This document shows, one piece after another, positions 47,656-55,891 of a DNA stretch of 64,000 nucleotides. Within the stretch, counting starts at the first letter, position 1. The number at the start of each line of letters is the position of its first letter. Made by a program: the position numbers and the translations under genes. This DNA is from Microvirga sp. 3-52 (GTDB lineage Bacteria; Pseudomonadota; Alphaproteobacteria; Rhizobiales; Beijerinckiaceae): contig NZ_JAHAMK010000008.1 in the NCBI RefSeq assembly GCF_018383585.1, positions 21,148-85,147 of the forward strand, read 5' to 3'. The notes below the pieces were generated by a model. That model made no database searches. It was given only the letters and a program-made list of their open reading frames with translations, and had not been told where the DNA came from.

Positions 47656-48225
47656 GGCAGATCCTCACATCCGAACACGTCTTCAAGGCTCTTTGAGGCG
47701 GCTTTTGGGCCCGCCGGATGATTGGATCGTCCGGGTGCCCGCCGCTTCTTCGGTTTTTCGAGGGTTGGGTCCGGCAGGGGAGCCCGCTCCTCGCGGGCAT
47801 CCTTGGGCTTTCAGAGTTCAGCCCAGAGTCGCCCGTCCCGCCCACGTTTTGCAGGCGGCTTTGTTGGTATCTCGTTTCGTTCGCGTCAGGCGAAGCATCA
47901 AGAAGACCCCAAGGCGAAAGTCGAGGAGTGCAGGCACTCCAAAAAGGGACAGTATCGCTGTCCTAATGGCGGCAAAGTGCCAGAGTTCAGCGCAGTGCAC
48001 AAGAGGGTTTAGAAACATTTTAGACAAAAGTTACAAGCCGATGACCGCGAATGTAACAAAAGCAGCTTTCGGGCCTTAGGGACGAAAGTCTTCGCCGATG
48101 GGTCAATGATCTTGACATGTTGCCGCGACCGATCCGGATCCCGTCCCGACCTAGACGGCAGGAGCATCCAGGCCATGCCCAGAATGGCATTCCCCTTTGG
48201 GATCTGATGCTCTAGGAAACCCTTC
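47656..48225. other. Divergent intergenic region gltB / threonine aldolase
   Basis: 570 bp with no gene I can support. It holds the gltB leader and promoter and, near the right end, a family-3 repeat (48164-48212). A TTGACA box lies at 48112-48117, but no good -10 follows at normal spacing. Small frames of 60-100 codons occur on both strands without signs of being real. Confidence 0.55.
48164..48212. repeat. Dispersed palindromic repeat, family 3, copy 3
   Basis: AGCATCCAGG at one end and ATCTGATGCT at the other enclose a 49-bp unit with an inner ATGCCCAGAATGGCAT hairpin. It ends 13 bp before the threonine aldolase start and so overlaps the 5' UTR. The termini match the copies at 9493 and 19541; the middle differs. 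Confidence 0.55.
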
Positions 48226-49302
48226 ATGAATTTCGCCAGCGACAACATCGTGGGGGCCAGCGCTCCTGTTCTCCACGCCATTCTGGAGGCCAATGCCGGG
48301 ACCATGGCGGCCTACGGCAACGACGAAATCTCGCAATGCGTCAAGGCGCGGTTCAACGAGATCTTCGAACGTGAAGTCTCCGTGTTCTTCGTGACCACCG
48401 GAACGGCCGCGAACGCGCTTGCCCTGTCCTCAGCCGTGCCGCCCTACGGTCTCTGCGTCTGCCACCGGGAAGCGCATGTCATCGACGACGAGTGCGGCGC
48501 GCCGGAATTCTTCATGCACGGGGCGAAGCTTGCGGGGCTGCCTGGTGTCGGGGCCAAGCTTAAGGCGGACGACGTCGACGTCTATCTCAAGAGCCTGCCC
48601 AAGGCGGTCAAGCAGATGCCGCCGAAGGCGCTGTCGATCTCGCAGGTGAGTGAGGGAGGTCTGGTCTATGGCCTCGATGAACTCGCGGCGCTTGGAGCGG
48701 TCTGCCGCGAACATGGGCTATCCTTCCATATGGACGGCGCCCGCTTCGTCAACGCGCTCGTCTCGCTGGGCTGCACCCCAGCCGACATGACCTGGAGGCG
48801 CGGCGTCGACATACTTTCCTTCGGCGCCACCAAGAACGGCGGCCTCATGGCAGAGGCCATCGTAGTGTTCAAGCCGGCACTCGCGGAGGCGCTCGACTAC
48901 CGGTCGAAGCGTGCCGGTCAGATTATCTCCAAGGGGCGTCTCATCGCGGCGCAGTTCGAGGGCTATTTCGCGGACGGTCATTGGCTCGACAATGCGCGCC
49001 ATGCCAATCGCATGGCGACGCTTCTCTCTGATGGGCTCCTGCAGTTGCCCGGCGTGCGTCTGGCATGGCCGACCCAAGCCAACGAGGTCTTTCCGATCAT
49101 CCCGAAGACCCTGGATCAGGCGCTGAAAGCCGCCGGCATCCTCTACCATCCGTGGACGGACCTGAGCCTGCCTGAGGCCGAGCACGTTGCCGATCACGAG
49201 GTGTTGATCCGCCTCGTCACGTCCTGGGCTTCCAGGGAAGAGGACGTGCGCAGGCTGCTGGAGGTTGCGTCTTCGGGGATATCGCGCCACGCCGCCGAGT
49301 GA
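48226..49302 (+). CDS. Low-specificity L-threonine aldolase
   Basis: A 358-residue fold-type I PLP enzyme that splits threonine or allo-threonine to glycine and acetaldehyde. MNFASDNIVGASAPVLHAI begins the protein. FVTTGTAANALAL binds the cofactor phosphate, HMDGARFVNAL holds the cofactor aspartate, and K203 (LSFGATKNGGLMAEA) binds PLP. Related to beta-eliminating lyases, but the order of motifs fits the aldolase group. A bidirectional terminator follows. Confidence 0.92.
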   Translation: MNFASDNIVGASAPVLHAILEANAGTMAAYGNDEISQCVKARFNEIFEREVSVFFVTTGTAANALALSSAVPPYGLCVCHREAHVIDDECGAPEFFMHGAKLAGLPGVGAKLKADDVDVYLKSLPKAVKQMPPKALSISQVSEGGLVYGLDELAALGAVCREHGLSFHMDGARFVNALVSLGCTPADMTWRRGVDILSFGATKNGGLMAEAIVVFKPALAEALDYRSKRAGQIISKGRLIAAQFEGYFADGHWLDNARHANRMATLLSDGLLQLPGVRLAWPTQANEVFPIIPKTLDQALKAAGILYHPWTDLSLPEAEHVADHEVLIRLVTSWASREEDVRRLLEVASSGISRHAAE

Positions 49303-49410
49303 TTGCCCTAACCCTGCCGCAATCACCCGCGATTGGTTCTCTCCAGAGACCCTTGACCGACGGGGGCCCCTCCAGCCCCAGCGGGATTATTCAAGGACCA
49401 GGATCCGACA

Positions 49411-49450
49411 ATAAAAAAGCGCCCCGGCCGAACCGGGGCGCTCTTCGTTT
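49411..49450. terminator. Bidirectional terminator between threonine aldolase and hsp20
   Basis: AGCGCCCCGG (49418-49427) pairs with CCGGGGCGCT (49433-49442), loop CCGAA, with AAAAAA before and CTTCGTTT after. It serves the two convergent genes. Confidence 0.9.
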
Positions 49451-49467
49451 GGGTTTCAGACGAACCG

Positions 49468-49926
49468 TTAAGCAGCCTGCTTGGCTTCGATGGTCCGAGT
49501 GCCGTTCGAGGAAATCGGGATGAGCTTCGGCTTCTTGGCCTCCGGGATCTCGCGCACGAGGTCGAGATGGAGCAGGCCGTTCTCGAGCGCCGCACCCGTC
49601 ACCTGGACGCCGTCAGCCAGCTGGAAGCGCCGGTCGAAGCTGCGCGCCGCAATGCCCTGATGGAGCACGTCGACTTTGCGCTCTTCGGAGGGCTTGCGCT
49701 CGCCGCGGACCGAAAGGGTGTTTTCCTTGACCTCGATGGTCAGATCGCGATCGGTGAAGCCGGCAACCGCGATCGAGATGCGATAGGCATTCTCGCCGGT
49801 GCGCTCGATGTTGTAGGGCGGGTAGCTCGGGGCCGCATCGACGCTGACGAGCTGGTCGAGCATCGAGAAAAGACGGTCGAAGCCGACCGTGTTGCGATAG
49901 AGGGGAGCAAGATCGTACTGTCGCAT
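49468..49926 (-). CDS. Hsp20/IbpA family small heat-shock protein
   Basis: A 152-residue chaperone that holds unfolding proteins. N-terminal TVGFDRLFSMLDQL is typical of the IbpA group. The alpha-crystallin domain covers about 35-130 (YNIERTGENAYRISIAVAGFTDRDLTIEVKENTLSVRGE; ENGLLHLDLVREIPEAKKPKLIPI). GGAGGA lies just before the ATG, next to a short inverted repeat CGCTT/AAGCG in the leader that could hide it, as RNA thermometers of rhizobial small heat-shock genes do. That last point is only a possibility. Confidence 0.93.
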   Translation of the reverse strand: MRQYDLAPLYRNTVGFDRLFSMLDQLVSVDAAPSYPPYNIERTGENAYRISIAVAGFTDRDLTIEVKENTLSVRGERKPSEERKVDVLHQGIAARSFDRRFQLADGVQVTGAALENGLLHLDLVREIPEAKKPKLIPISSNGTRTIEAKQAA

Positions 49927-50121
49927 GGCATATCCTCCGCTTGAAGCGACATGCAGAATAAGAATCCACCTTGAAGAGGCTGGATCCGGGTTGATGTGCC
50001 GCCGTCATGGCCGGCACAGGTTCGATTTGGGAATAGATGTGTTTGCTTTCAAGAGGGTCGTTTTCTGCACTGAAAATGCCCTATAACAGAGCCCAAGCGT
50101 CTGATCCTGGAACCTCCTCCC

Positions 50122-51183
50122 GTGGAATTCATCACCCCCCCCGACAATCCCGTGCCCGGCGAGCCCAAACTCGTCAGCGTTACGACCCGTGACGGCATCA
50201 CGCTCCGGGCCGCCACCTGGATGCCGGAGACCGAGGAGCCGCAGGGGACGGTCTGCATCCTGCAGGGCAGGGCGGAATTCATCGAAAAGTACTTCGAGGT
50301 GGTGAGCGAACTGCTCGACCGGGGATTTGCCGTCGTTGCCTTCGACTGGCGCGGGCAGGGGCTGTCCGGGCGGCAGGTAAGCAACCCGCGGAAGGGCCAT
50401 GTCCGGCGCTTCGCCGATTTCCGGCACGATCTGGAGGCGGTCCGGGACCAGATCCTGGTGCCTCACATGCCGCAGCCGCATTTCGGCCTCGCCCATTCCA
50501 TGGGCGGCGCTATTGCCCTGAACGCGGCCTATGAAACCTGGCTGCCCTTCCGCCGTCTCGTGACCACGACGCCGATGATTGCCTTGTGCATCGTCAAGCG
50601 CACCCGCTCGTCCGCATTTCTGGCGCGTATCCTGCGGTTTTTCGGCATGGGCAAGATGTTCGTGCCGGGCGGTGGCGAGACATCGATCTCTACGATGCCG
50701 TTCAAGGGAAACCGCCTGACGAGCGATCCCGTGCGCTATGCCCGCAACGCCGATGCGGCTCATGCCATCGGGGCCGGCGCGGTGGGCGCGCCGACCGTCG
50801 CCTGGCTCGACAGTGCCTTCCGCTTCATGAAGCGCTTTGCCGATCCGCGCTATGCCGTGAAGATCCGGTTGCCGACCTTGATCGTGGCGGCTGGTGCCGA
50901 TCCGGTCTGCGCCACGCCGGCCACGGAGCGGTTTGCCGCGCGTCTTAAGGCCGGCTCCGTCATCGTGATTCCGGGTGCCCGGCACGAGATCCTGATGGAG
51001 CGTGATGTGATCCGCGAGCAGTTCTGGGCCGCTTTCGATGCCTTCGTCCCCGGCACTCCCGATCCGGAGGTGGGGGCGAAGCGCAGTTTGGCCGAGGTCG
51101 GTTTAGCGGCTGAGCAGCTCGACGGCGGCGGCGTGGACCCGGCGGTCGCCCGCAGCCACGATGCGCCCGCCGTCAGCAGCTGA
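50122..51183 (+). CDS. Alpha/beta hydrolase, lysophospholipase-like
   Basis: A 353-residue hydrolase starting with GTG. The oxyanion block GTVCILQGRAEFIEKYFEVVSELLDRGFAVVAFDWRGQGLS and nucleophile FGLAHSMGGAIAL are typical of PldB/monoglyceride lipase-like enzymes; the histidine is in PGARHEILME and the aspartate probably in AAGADPVCA. Cytoplasmic, no signal peptide. The last 27 codons are antisense to hisN and look like a random Ala/Gly/Asp tail, so the gene has probably lost its original stop. Confidence 0.88.
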   Translation: MEFITPPDNPVPGEPKLVSVTTRDGITLRAATWMPETEEPQGTVCILQGRAEFIEKYFEVVSELLDRGFAVVAFDWRGQGLSGRQVSNPRKGHVRRFADFRHDLEAVRDQILVPHMPQPHFGLAHSMGGAIALNAAYETWLPFRRLVTTTPMIALCIVKRTRSSAFLARILRFFGMGKMFVPGGGETSISTMPFKGNRLTSDPVRYARNADAAHAIGAGAVGAPTVAWLDSAFRFMKRFADPRYAVKIRLPTLIVAAGADPVCATPATERFAARLKAGSVIVIPGARHEILMERDVIREQFWAAFDAFVPGTPDPEVGAKRSLAEVGLAAEQLDGGGVDPAVARSHDAPAVSS

Positions 51184-51885
51184 GCCCCCTTCCCAGGTGG
51201 TGACGACGCCGCCGGCCCCCTCGATGATCGGCACGAGAGCCGCGATATCGTAGGGCTTCAGCCCGGACTCGACCACAAGGTCGATATGGCCTGCGGCCAG
51301 CATGCAATAGGCATAGCAATCGCAGCCGTAACGGGCAAGGCGGGCGACGCTCTCCACCCGGTCATAGGCGCGCAACTCGTCGCCGGCGAAGAGGCGCGGG
51401 CTCGTGGTGGAGATGACGGCATCCTTCAGCGAGGCGCAGCGGCGCGTCATGAGCTTGCGATCCCCGCCCGGCCCCCGATAGGTCGCGCTGCCCCCGTCGC
51501 CGAAGAAGCGTTCGCCGGTGAAGGGCTGATGCATCATGCCGAAGACCGGCTGGCGCCTGTAGGTCAGCCCGATCAGCGTGCCCCAGGTGGGAAGCCCGGC
51601 GATGAAGGCCCGCGTTCCGTCGATGGGATCGAGCACCCAGACGTAATCCGCATCCTCGCGCTCGGCGCCGAATTCCTCGCCGACGATGCCGTGGGTGGGG
51701 AAGCTGCGCTTGATGAGGTGGCGCATGGTCGCCTCGCTCGCCCGGTCGGCTTCCGTCACCGGGTCGAAGGCGCCGCCGCGGGATTTATCCTCGGTGGCGA
51801 TAGCGGTGCGGAAGAAGGGCAGGATCGCCTGGCCCGATTGCGTCGCGAGCTCGTTGACGAAATGCGTGAAGTCGATGAGCCCCAT
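51103..51885 (-). CDS. hisN: Histidinol-phosphatase, inositol monophosphatase family
   Basis: A 260-residue metal-dependent phosphatase. Motifs: GIVGEEFG and VWVLDPIDGTRAFIAGLPTWGTLIGL (metal ligands), then LKPYDIAALVPIIEGAGGVVT. The alphaproteobacterial HisN group within this family removes phosphate from histidinol-phosphate in histidine synthesis; the FIAGLP context fits that group. Its 3' end overlaps the hydrolase gene by 81 bp on the other strand. Confidence 0.87.
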   Translation of the reverse strand: MGLIDFTHFVNELATQSGQAILPFFRTAIATEDKSRGGAFDPVTEADRASEATMRHLIKRSFPTHGIVGEEFGAEREDADYVWVLDPIDGTRAFIAGLPTWGTLIGLTYRRQPVFGMMHQPFTGERFFGDGGSATYRGPGGDRKLMTRRCASLKDAVISTTSPRLFAGDELRAYDRVESVARLARYGCDCYAYCMLAAGHIDLVVESGLKPYDIAALVPIIEGAGGVVTTWEGGSAADGGRIVAAGDRRVHAAAVELLSR

Positions 51886-52001
51886 GACGCGCGTGTCTCC
51901 TTAAAGACTAGTACGGGCGGCCTTGGCCCGCCTGCCATCAGCTTTTATCAAGCGCTTGGCGCGCGGCAAGAGAGCGGCGCTGTCAAAGGGACACGGTATC
52001 G

Positions 52002-53261
52002 ATGAATTTTGCGCCCAAGCTCGACACGACCCGCTCTGAAACGGCCCTGTTCCTGATCGCAGTCCTCGCTGCGCTCTATGCGGTCAGCCAGTTCCTGCGC
52101 AATTCCATCGGTGTCATCGCCAACGATCTGGCCCGGGAGCTCGATCTTACGGCCACACAGACGGGACTTCTCTCCAGCGCCTTCTTCTTCGCCTTCGCGG
52201 CAGTCCAGATCCCGATCGGCATTCTCATCGACCGCTACGGTCCGAAACGGACCATGCTGGCGACGGCGGTCCTGACGGTAGCGGGAACCATACTCTTTGC
52301 TCTTGCACCTTCCGCCCTCATGCTCATCGCGGCGCGGGCTCTCATGGGGCTCGGCTGCTCCACATTCTTCATGGCGCCGCTCGTAATCTATGCCCGGCGT
52401 TTCCCGCCGGAACGGTTCGCCGGGCTCACGAGCCTGCAGATGGGCTTGGCCAATATAGGCACCCTGGTGGCGACGGCTCCGCTGGCAGCATCGGCGGCGA
52501 CCTTCGGCTGGCGCGACTCGTTCCTCGCGGTCGCCGTCCTGACGGTTGTCATCCTAGTTGCCATCGTGTGGATCGTGCCCAGGGATTCTGGCTCGGACCG
52601 ACCCAAGGAGACCTGGGCTGCCGCCTTCCGGGGTGTGGCGGCTGCCCTGAAGGTACCGTCCTTCTGGCCGGTCTTCTTCATGCACCTGACCACCTACGGA
52701 TGCTTTGCCTCTGTCATCGGGCTCTGGGGCGGGCCTTGGCTGTCCGACGTGCACGGGGCCGATCTTGGCATGAGGGGGAATATTCTGCTCCTCGGCGCGA
52801 CGGCTCAGATCTGCGGCATGTTTCTCTGGGGGGCGATGGACCGGTTCTGGGGCAGCTACAAGAAGCCCGTGCTGATCGGCAGCACGGCGACAATCCTGCT
52901 TCTGAGCGTTCTCGTTCTTGCGCCCCTTGACCGGACATCCGCCACGCTGTGGTTTCCGCTCTTCGGCCTGTGCGTCGCCTACACGCCCATTCTCACAAGC
53001 CATGGAAAGTCGTTGTTCCCGGCGACGCTGACCGGGCGGGGCATCACGCTCATGAACATCGGCACCATGGGCGGCGCCTTTCTCTCCCAGAGCGTGACGG
53101 GAATATTGATTGATCTCGTGGGGCGGTCCGAACAGGGGCTCTACCGGCCGGAGGGCTACCGCCTCGTGTTTGCCGCCCTGGCGGGCTGGCTGTTGCTGAG
53201 CCTCGTCTTCTACGTCAGAGCCATCGATCCGCATCCAAGCAGTCATGCGTACAAGGCATGA
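52002..53261 (+). CDS. MFS transporter
   Basis: A 419-residue major facilitator with 12 hydrophobic segments. The loop after helix 2 reads GILIDRYGPKRTML, the family signature. RARALMGLGCS near helix 4 and a charged central loop (PRDSGSDRPKETWAA) fit. It resembles the nitrate/cyanate/sugar-phosphate-like group of alphaproteobacteria, but the substrate is not readable. It stands alone, divergent from hisN. Confidence 0.88.
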   Translation: MNFAPKLDTTRSETALFLIAVLAALYAVSQFLRNSIGVIANDLARELDLTATQTGLLSSAFFFAFAAVQIPIGILIDRYGPKRTMLATAVLTVAGTILFALAPSALMLIAARALMGLGCSTFFMAPLVIYARRFPPERFAGLTSLQMGLANIGTLVATAPLAASAATFGWRDSFLAVAVLTVVILVAIVWIVPRDSGSDRPKETWAAAFRGVAAALKVPSFWPVFFMHLTTYGCFASVIGLWGGPWLSDVHGADLGMRGNILLLGATAQICGMFLWGAMDRFWGSYKKPVLIGSTATILLLSVLVLAPLDRTSATLWFPLFGLCVAYTPILTSHGKSLFPATLTGRGITLMNIGTMGGAFLSQSVTGILIDLVGRSEQGLYRPEGYRLVFAALAGWLLLSLVFYVRAIDPHPSSHAYKA

Positions 53262-53436
53262 CAAAAGCGAAGATTTCGGTTGCAATTTGTGCGATGCGGC
53301 GTGATTATTGCAGTGCGATATGGCGATGGCGTCGCCTTATCGTAGCCCTTCTTGGGCGTTTCCTCCCTAAACTTCGGGCCGCTGGCAACAGTGGCCTTTT
53401 TTCTTGCCTGAACGACAGCGCAAGGTCTTGAGAGGA

Positions 53437-54327
53437 TCACTCCGCCGCGATCGACCGGATCGTCAGCTCGCCCTCGACATCCGAGATCACCTGGGCAAAG
53501 GCCTGCGTCAGGTCGCCTGCCAGAACCGCAAAGCCGGGCTTCTTATGCATGTTGCGCTCGTCCATGTAGAGCGCCCGGTTGATCTCGATCTGGAGCGCGT
53601 GGCGCCCCAAGGCCGGCTCGCCGTAATGTTCGGTGATGAAGCCGCCGGCATAGGGCTTGTTGCGGATCACCGTGTAGCCGCGCCCTCTCAGGGCCGCTTC
53701 CACCAAATCGATCAGAAGGGTGGTGCAGCTCGTTCCATAGCGGTCACCGAGCACGATGTCGGCCTTGGCCCCGTCCTCGCGGCTGACGCTGGAGGAGGGC
53801 ATGGAATGGCAATCGATCAGGATGGCGTGCCCGAAATGCTGAGCCGTCCGGCGCACGAGATTCCGAAGGGTCCGGTGATAGGGCTTGTAGAGCCATTCGA
53901 TCCGATGCAGGGCCTCCTCCACATGGAGGCGCGAGCGGTAGATCTCCTGCCCGTCGGCCACGATGCGCGGGATGGTCCCGAGGCCCCCGGCCACCCGCAT
54001 GGAGCGGGTATTGGTGAAAGGCGGCAGGCGGCCGTCGAACATGCGGGAGTCAAGTTCGTAGGGCTCCCGGTTCAGGTCGAGATAGGCCCTTGGGAAGCGC
54101 GCGGTCATGAGTGGGGCGCCGAGATCAGCCATCGAGCCGAAAAGCTCGTCCACGAAGGCGTCCTCGGACCGCCTCAGGGCGATGGCATCGAGGCGGGACG
54201 CAGCCAGAAAGGAGGCCGGATACACCGCGCCCGCATGCGGCACGTTGAAGACGAAGGGAATCGTCTGTGCCGAAGGTTCGGTGACGGTGAAGGGAGGGTC
54301 GAACTCATCGACGATGGCTGGCCGCAT
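53437..54327 (-). CDS. N-formylglutamate amidohydrolase
   Basis: A 296-residue zinc hydrolase of the N-formylglutamate amidohydrolase family. FVFNVPHAGAVYP, FVDELF, FPRAYLDLNREPYELD, ILIDCHSMPSS and LGDRYGTSC carry the family pattern. The family removes the formyl group from N-formylglutamate at the end of histidine breakdown, but many members outside hut operons have unknown substrates. No hut genes are near. The start at 54327 matches the conserved N-terminus; 24 more codons are open upstream. Divergent from cpdR, a common arrangement in Rhizobiales. Confidence 0.88.
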   Translation of the reverse strand: MRPAIVDEFDPPFTVTEPSAQTIPFVFNVPHAGAVYPASFLAASRLDAIALRRSEDAFVDELFGSMADLGAPLMTARFPRAYLDLNREPYELDSRMFDGRLPPFTNTRSMRVAGGLGTIPRIVADGQEIYRSRLHVEEALHRIEWLYKPYHRTLRNLVRRTAQHFGHAILIDCHSMPSSSVSREDGAKADIVLGDRYGTSCTTLLIDLVEAALRGRGYTVIRNKPYAGGFITEHYGEPALGRHALQIEINRALYMDERNMHKKPGFAVLAGDLTQAFAQVISDVEGELTIRSIAAE

Positions 54328-54501
54328 CAGAATTCTTGGCTGTGTTGGAATAGAAGCAGGACTTTGTGCTAGTGTAAGGCAGCGCCGCCGCCTGTCCATG
54401 ACAATATCGTAGCAAGTCTGCGTCCGACTTTCACGGCTTGTTTACCCTCGACCCGTCATGAAGGAGAGAGCACCTCCGCCACGATTCGGGACTGGCAACC
54501 G

Positions 54502-54858
54502 ATGAAGATCCTTCTTGCCGAAGACGATAACGACATGCGCCGCTTCCTCGTGAAGGCGCTGGAGAACGCAGGCTACGACGTCGCCTCGTTCGATAATGGC
54601 CTTTCCGCCTATAACCGCCTGCGTGAGGAGCCCTTCGAGCTCCTCCTGACGGACATCGTCATGCCGGAGATGGATGGCATCGAGCTCGCCCGCAAGGCCA
54701 CCGAGCTCGATCCGGAGATCAAGGTGATGTTCATCACCGGCTTTGCCGCCGTTGCGCTCAACCCGGATTCCCAGGCCCCGCGCGATGCCAAGGTCCTGTC
54801 GAAGCCGTTCCATCTGCGCGATCTGGTGAGCGAAGTCGATAAAATGATGGCTGCCTAA
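54502..54858 (+). CDS. cpdR: Single-domain response regulator CpdR
   Basis: A 118-residue receiver domain only. Acidic pocket E7-D8-D9, phosphoacceptor D51 (LLLTDIVMPEMDG), conserved Thr in FITG and K101 (LSKPFHL). Length and sequence match CpdR, which in its unphosphorylated form brings ClpXP protease to the cell pole to degrade cell-cycle proteins. It is controlled by the CckA-ChpT relay. The chain ends in two alanines, which fits CpdR being itself a ClpXP substrate. Confidence 0.92.
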   Translation: MKILLAEDDNDMRRFLVKALENAGYDVASFDNGLSAYNRLREEPFELLLTDIVMPEMDGIELARKATELDPEIKVMFITGFAAVALNPDSQAPRDAKVLSKPFHLRDLVSEVDKMMAA

Positions 54859-54947
54859 AAAAGGGCAGGTCTAAGGCTTGCGCCAAAGCCCGCTTGTGGG
54901 TATATCGCCCCCACAGCCGAAGCGGGACGTCAAAATCACCGTTTCCC

Positions 54948-55022
54948 GGGCGCGTAGCTCAGCGGGAGAGCACTACGTTGACATCGTAGGGGTCGCTGGT
55001 TCGATCCCAGCCGCGCCCACCA
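54948..55022 (+). tRNA. tRNA-Val (anticodon GAC)
   Basis: A 75-nt cloverleaf: acceptor arms GGGCGCG (54948-54954) and CGCGCCC (55012-55018), anticodon stem CTACG/CGTAG around loop TTGACAT with anticodon GAC at 54980-54982, T-arm with GGTTCGATCC. The terminal CCA (55020-55022) is encoded. It reads GUC and GUU codons. Confidence 0.97.
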
Positions 55023-55066
55023 TTTTCTTTTTTCCGGCCTTCCCGAAGGGCCGCAGGAGACCGGAT

Positions 55067-55192
55067 ATGAAGATCCGTAACTCGTTGAAGTCGATCCGCG
55101 GCCGCCACCGCGACAACCAGCTGGTTCGTCGCAAGGGCCGGGTCTACATCATCAACAAGACCCAGAAGCGCTACAAGGCTCGTCAGGGCTAA
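55067..55192 (+). CDS. rpmJ: Ribosomal protein L36
   Basis: A 41-residue, strongly basic protein ([25 protein letters not shown]... ending KRYKARQG). It is the form lacking the four zinc cysteines, common in proteobacteria. AGGAGA precedes the ATG. It lies 44 bp after tRNA-Val and may share its transcript. A strong terminator follows, which overlaps the start of the next gene. Confidence 0.95.
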   Translation: MKIRNSLKSIRGRHRDNQLVRRKGRVYIINKTQKRYKARQG

Positions 55193-55234
55193 GTTCGCTG
55201 CGGCGATGCCGCACACGAGAATCTGAATTGACCG

Positions 55235-55272
55235 CGCATGCCGGGACCCTAAAATCCCGGCATGCGTTTTTT
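55235..55272 (+). terminator. Intrinsic terminator after L36, overlapping the next start codon
   Basis: CGCATGCCGGGA (55235-55246) pairs perfectly with TCCCGGCATGCG (55255-55266), loop CCCTAAAA, followed by six T. The ATG of the TPR gene (55262-55264) lies inside the right arm. Confidence 0.93.
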
Positions 55273-55876
55273 CGCGTGCCTGCTGGCCCTCACCTTAAGC
55301 TTTTCCGCACTCCCGGTCAGTGGGCAGGAGCCCGCGCGTCCCAAGGATTCGAAGGAGCAGGCTCAGCCGCCCCAGCCGCCCCAGGCGCGACCCCGGGCCT
55401 CTACCCTGGATGAGCTGTTCGAGCGCTTAGGAAAAGCTCAGACCGAGCGCGAGGCGGAGGGCATCTCCTCTCTGATCGAGCGGCGCTTTGCCCGATCCGG
55501 CTCCGATACGGCCGATCTTCTTCTGAACCGTGCGGCCGAGGCCTTCGGGAAGAAGGACTTCCCGCTTGCGATCGAACTGATCGACCGGGTCCTGGCGCTC
55601 CAGCCCAACTGGGCGGAAGCCTGGTACAAACGGGCGACCGTCTTCTACCAGCTCGACGATCCGGTGGGCGCCATGGCCGACCTGCACCGTGCGATCAAGA
55701 TCGAACCCCGCCACTTCAATGCCTGGACCGGGCTAGGCCATATCCTCATGGCCTCGGACGACAAGGCGCGGGCCCTTGAGGCCTACCGGCGGGTGCTCAC
55801 GATCAATCCACAGATGTCCGACGTGAAGACCATCGTGAACCGCCTCGGTCCCGAGGTTGACGGGCAGGACCTCTAA
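55262..55876 (+). CDS. Exported TPR repeat protein
   Basis: A 204-residue protein: signal peptide (MRFFACLLALTLSFSALPVSG-QE), Pro/Gln-rich linker, then tetratricopeptide repeats (ALQPNWAEAWYKRATVFYQLDDPVGAMADLHRAIKIEPRHFNAWTGLGHILMASDDKARALEAYRRVLTINP, about residues 118-187). TPR units bind other proteins. The start codon is inside the L36 terminator stem and no ribosome binding site is visible, but the signal peptide supports this start. A homologue-based check of the start would be useful. Followed by a hydrolase gene 15 bp away. Confidence 0.85.
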   Translation: MRFFACLLALTLSFSALPVSGQEPARPKDSKEQAQPPQPPQARPRASTLDELFERLGKAQTEREAEGISSLIERRFARSGSDTADLLLNRAAEAFGKKDFPLAIELIDRVLALQPNWAEAWYKRATVFYQLDDPVGAMADLHRAIKIEPRHFNAWTGLGHILMASDDKARALEAYRRVLTINPQMSDVKTIVNRLGPEVDGQDL

Positions 55877-55891
55877 ACCCAGCTTGCGGGG

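Noticed and set aside
47818..48027. 69-codon minus-strand ORF in the gltB-threonine aldolase gap
   Set aside because: No ribosome binding site, no similarity that I recognise, and an unusual amino acid makeup.
48112..48117. TTGACA as promoter of the threonine aldolase gene
   Set aside because: No acceptable -10 box follows at 16-18 bp, so I did not call a promoter.
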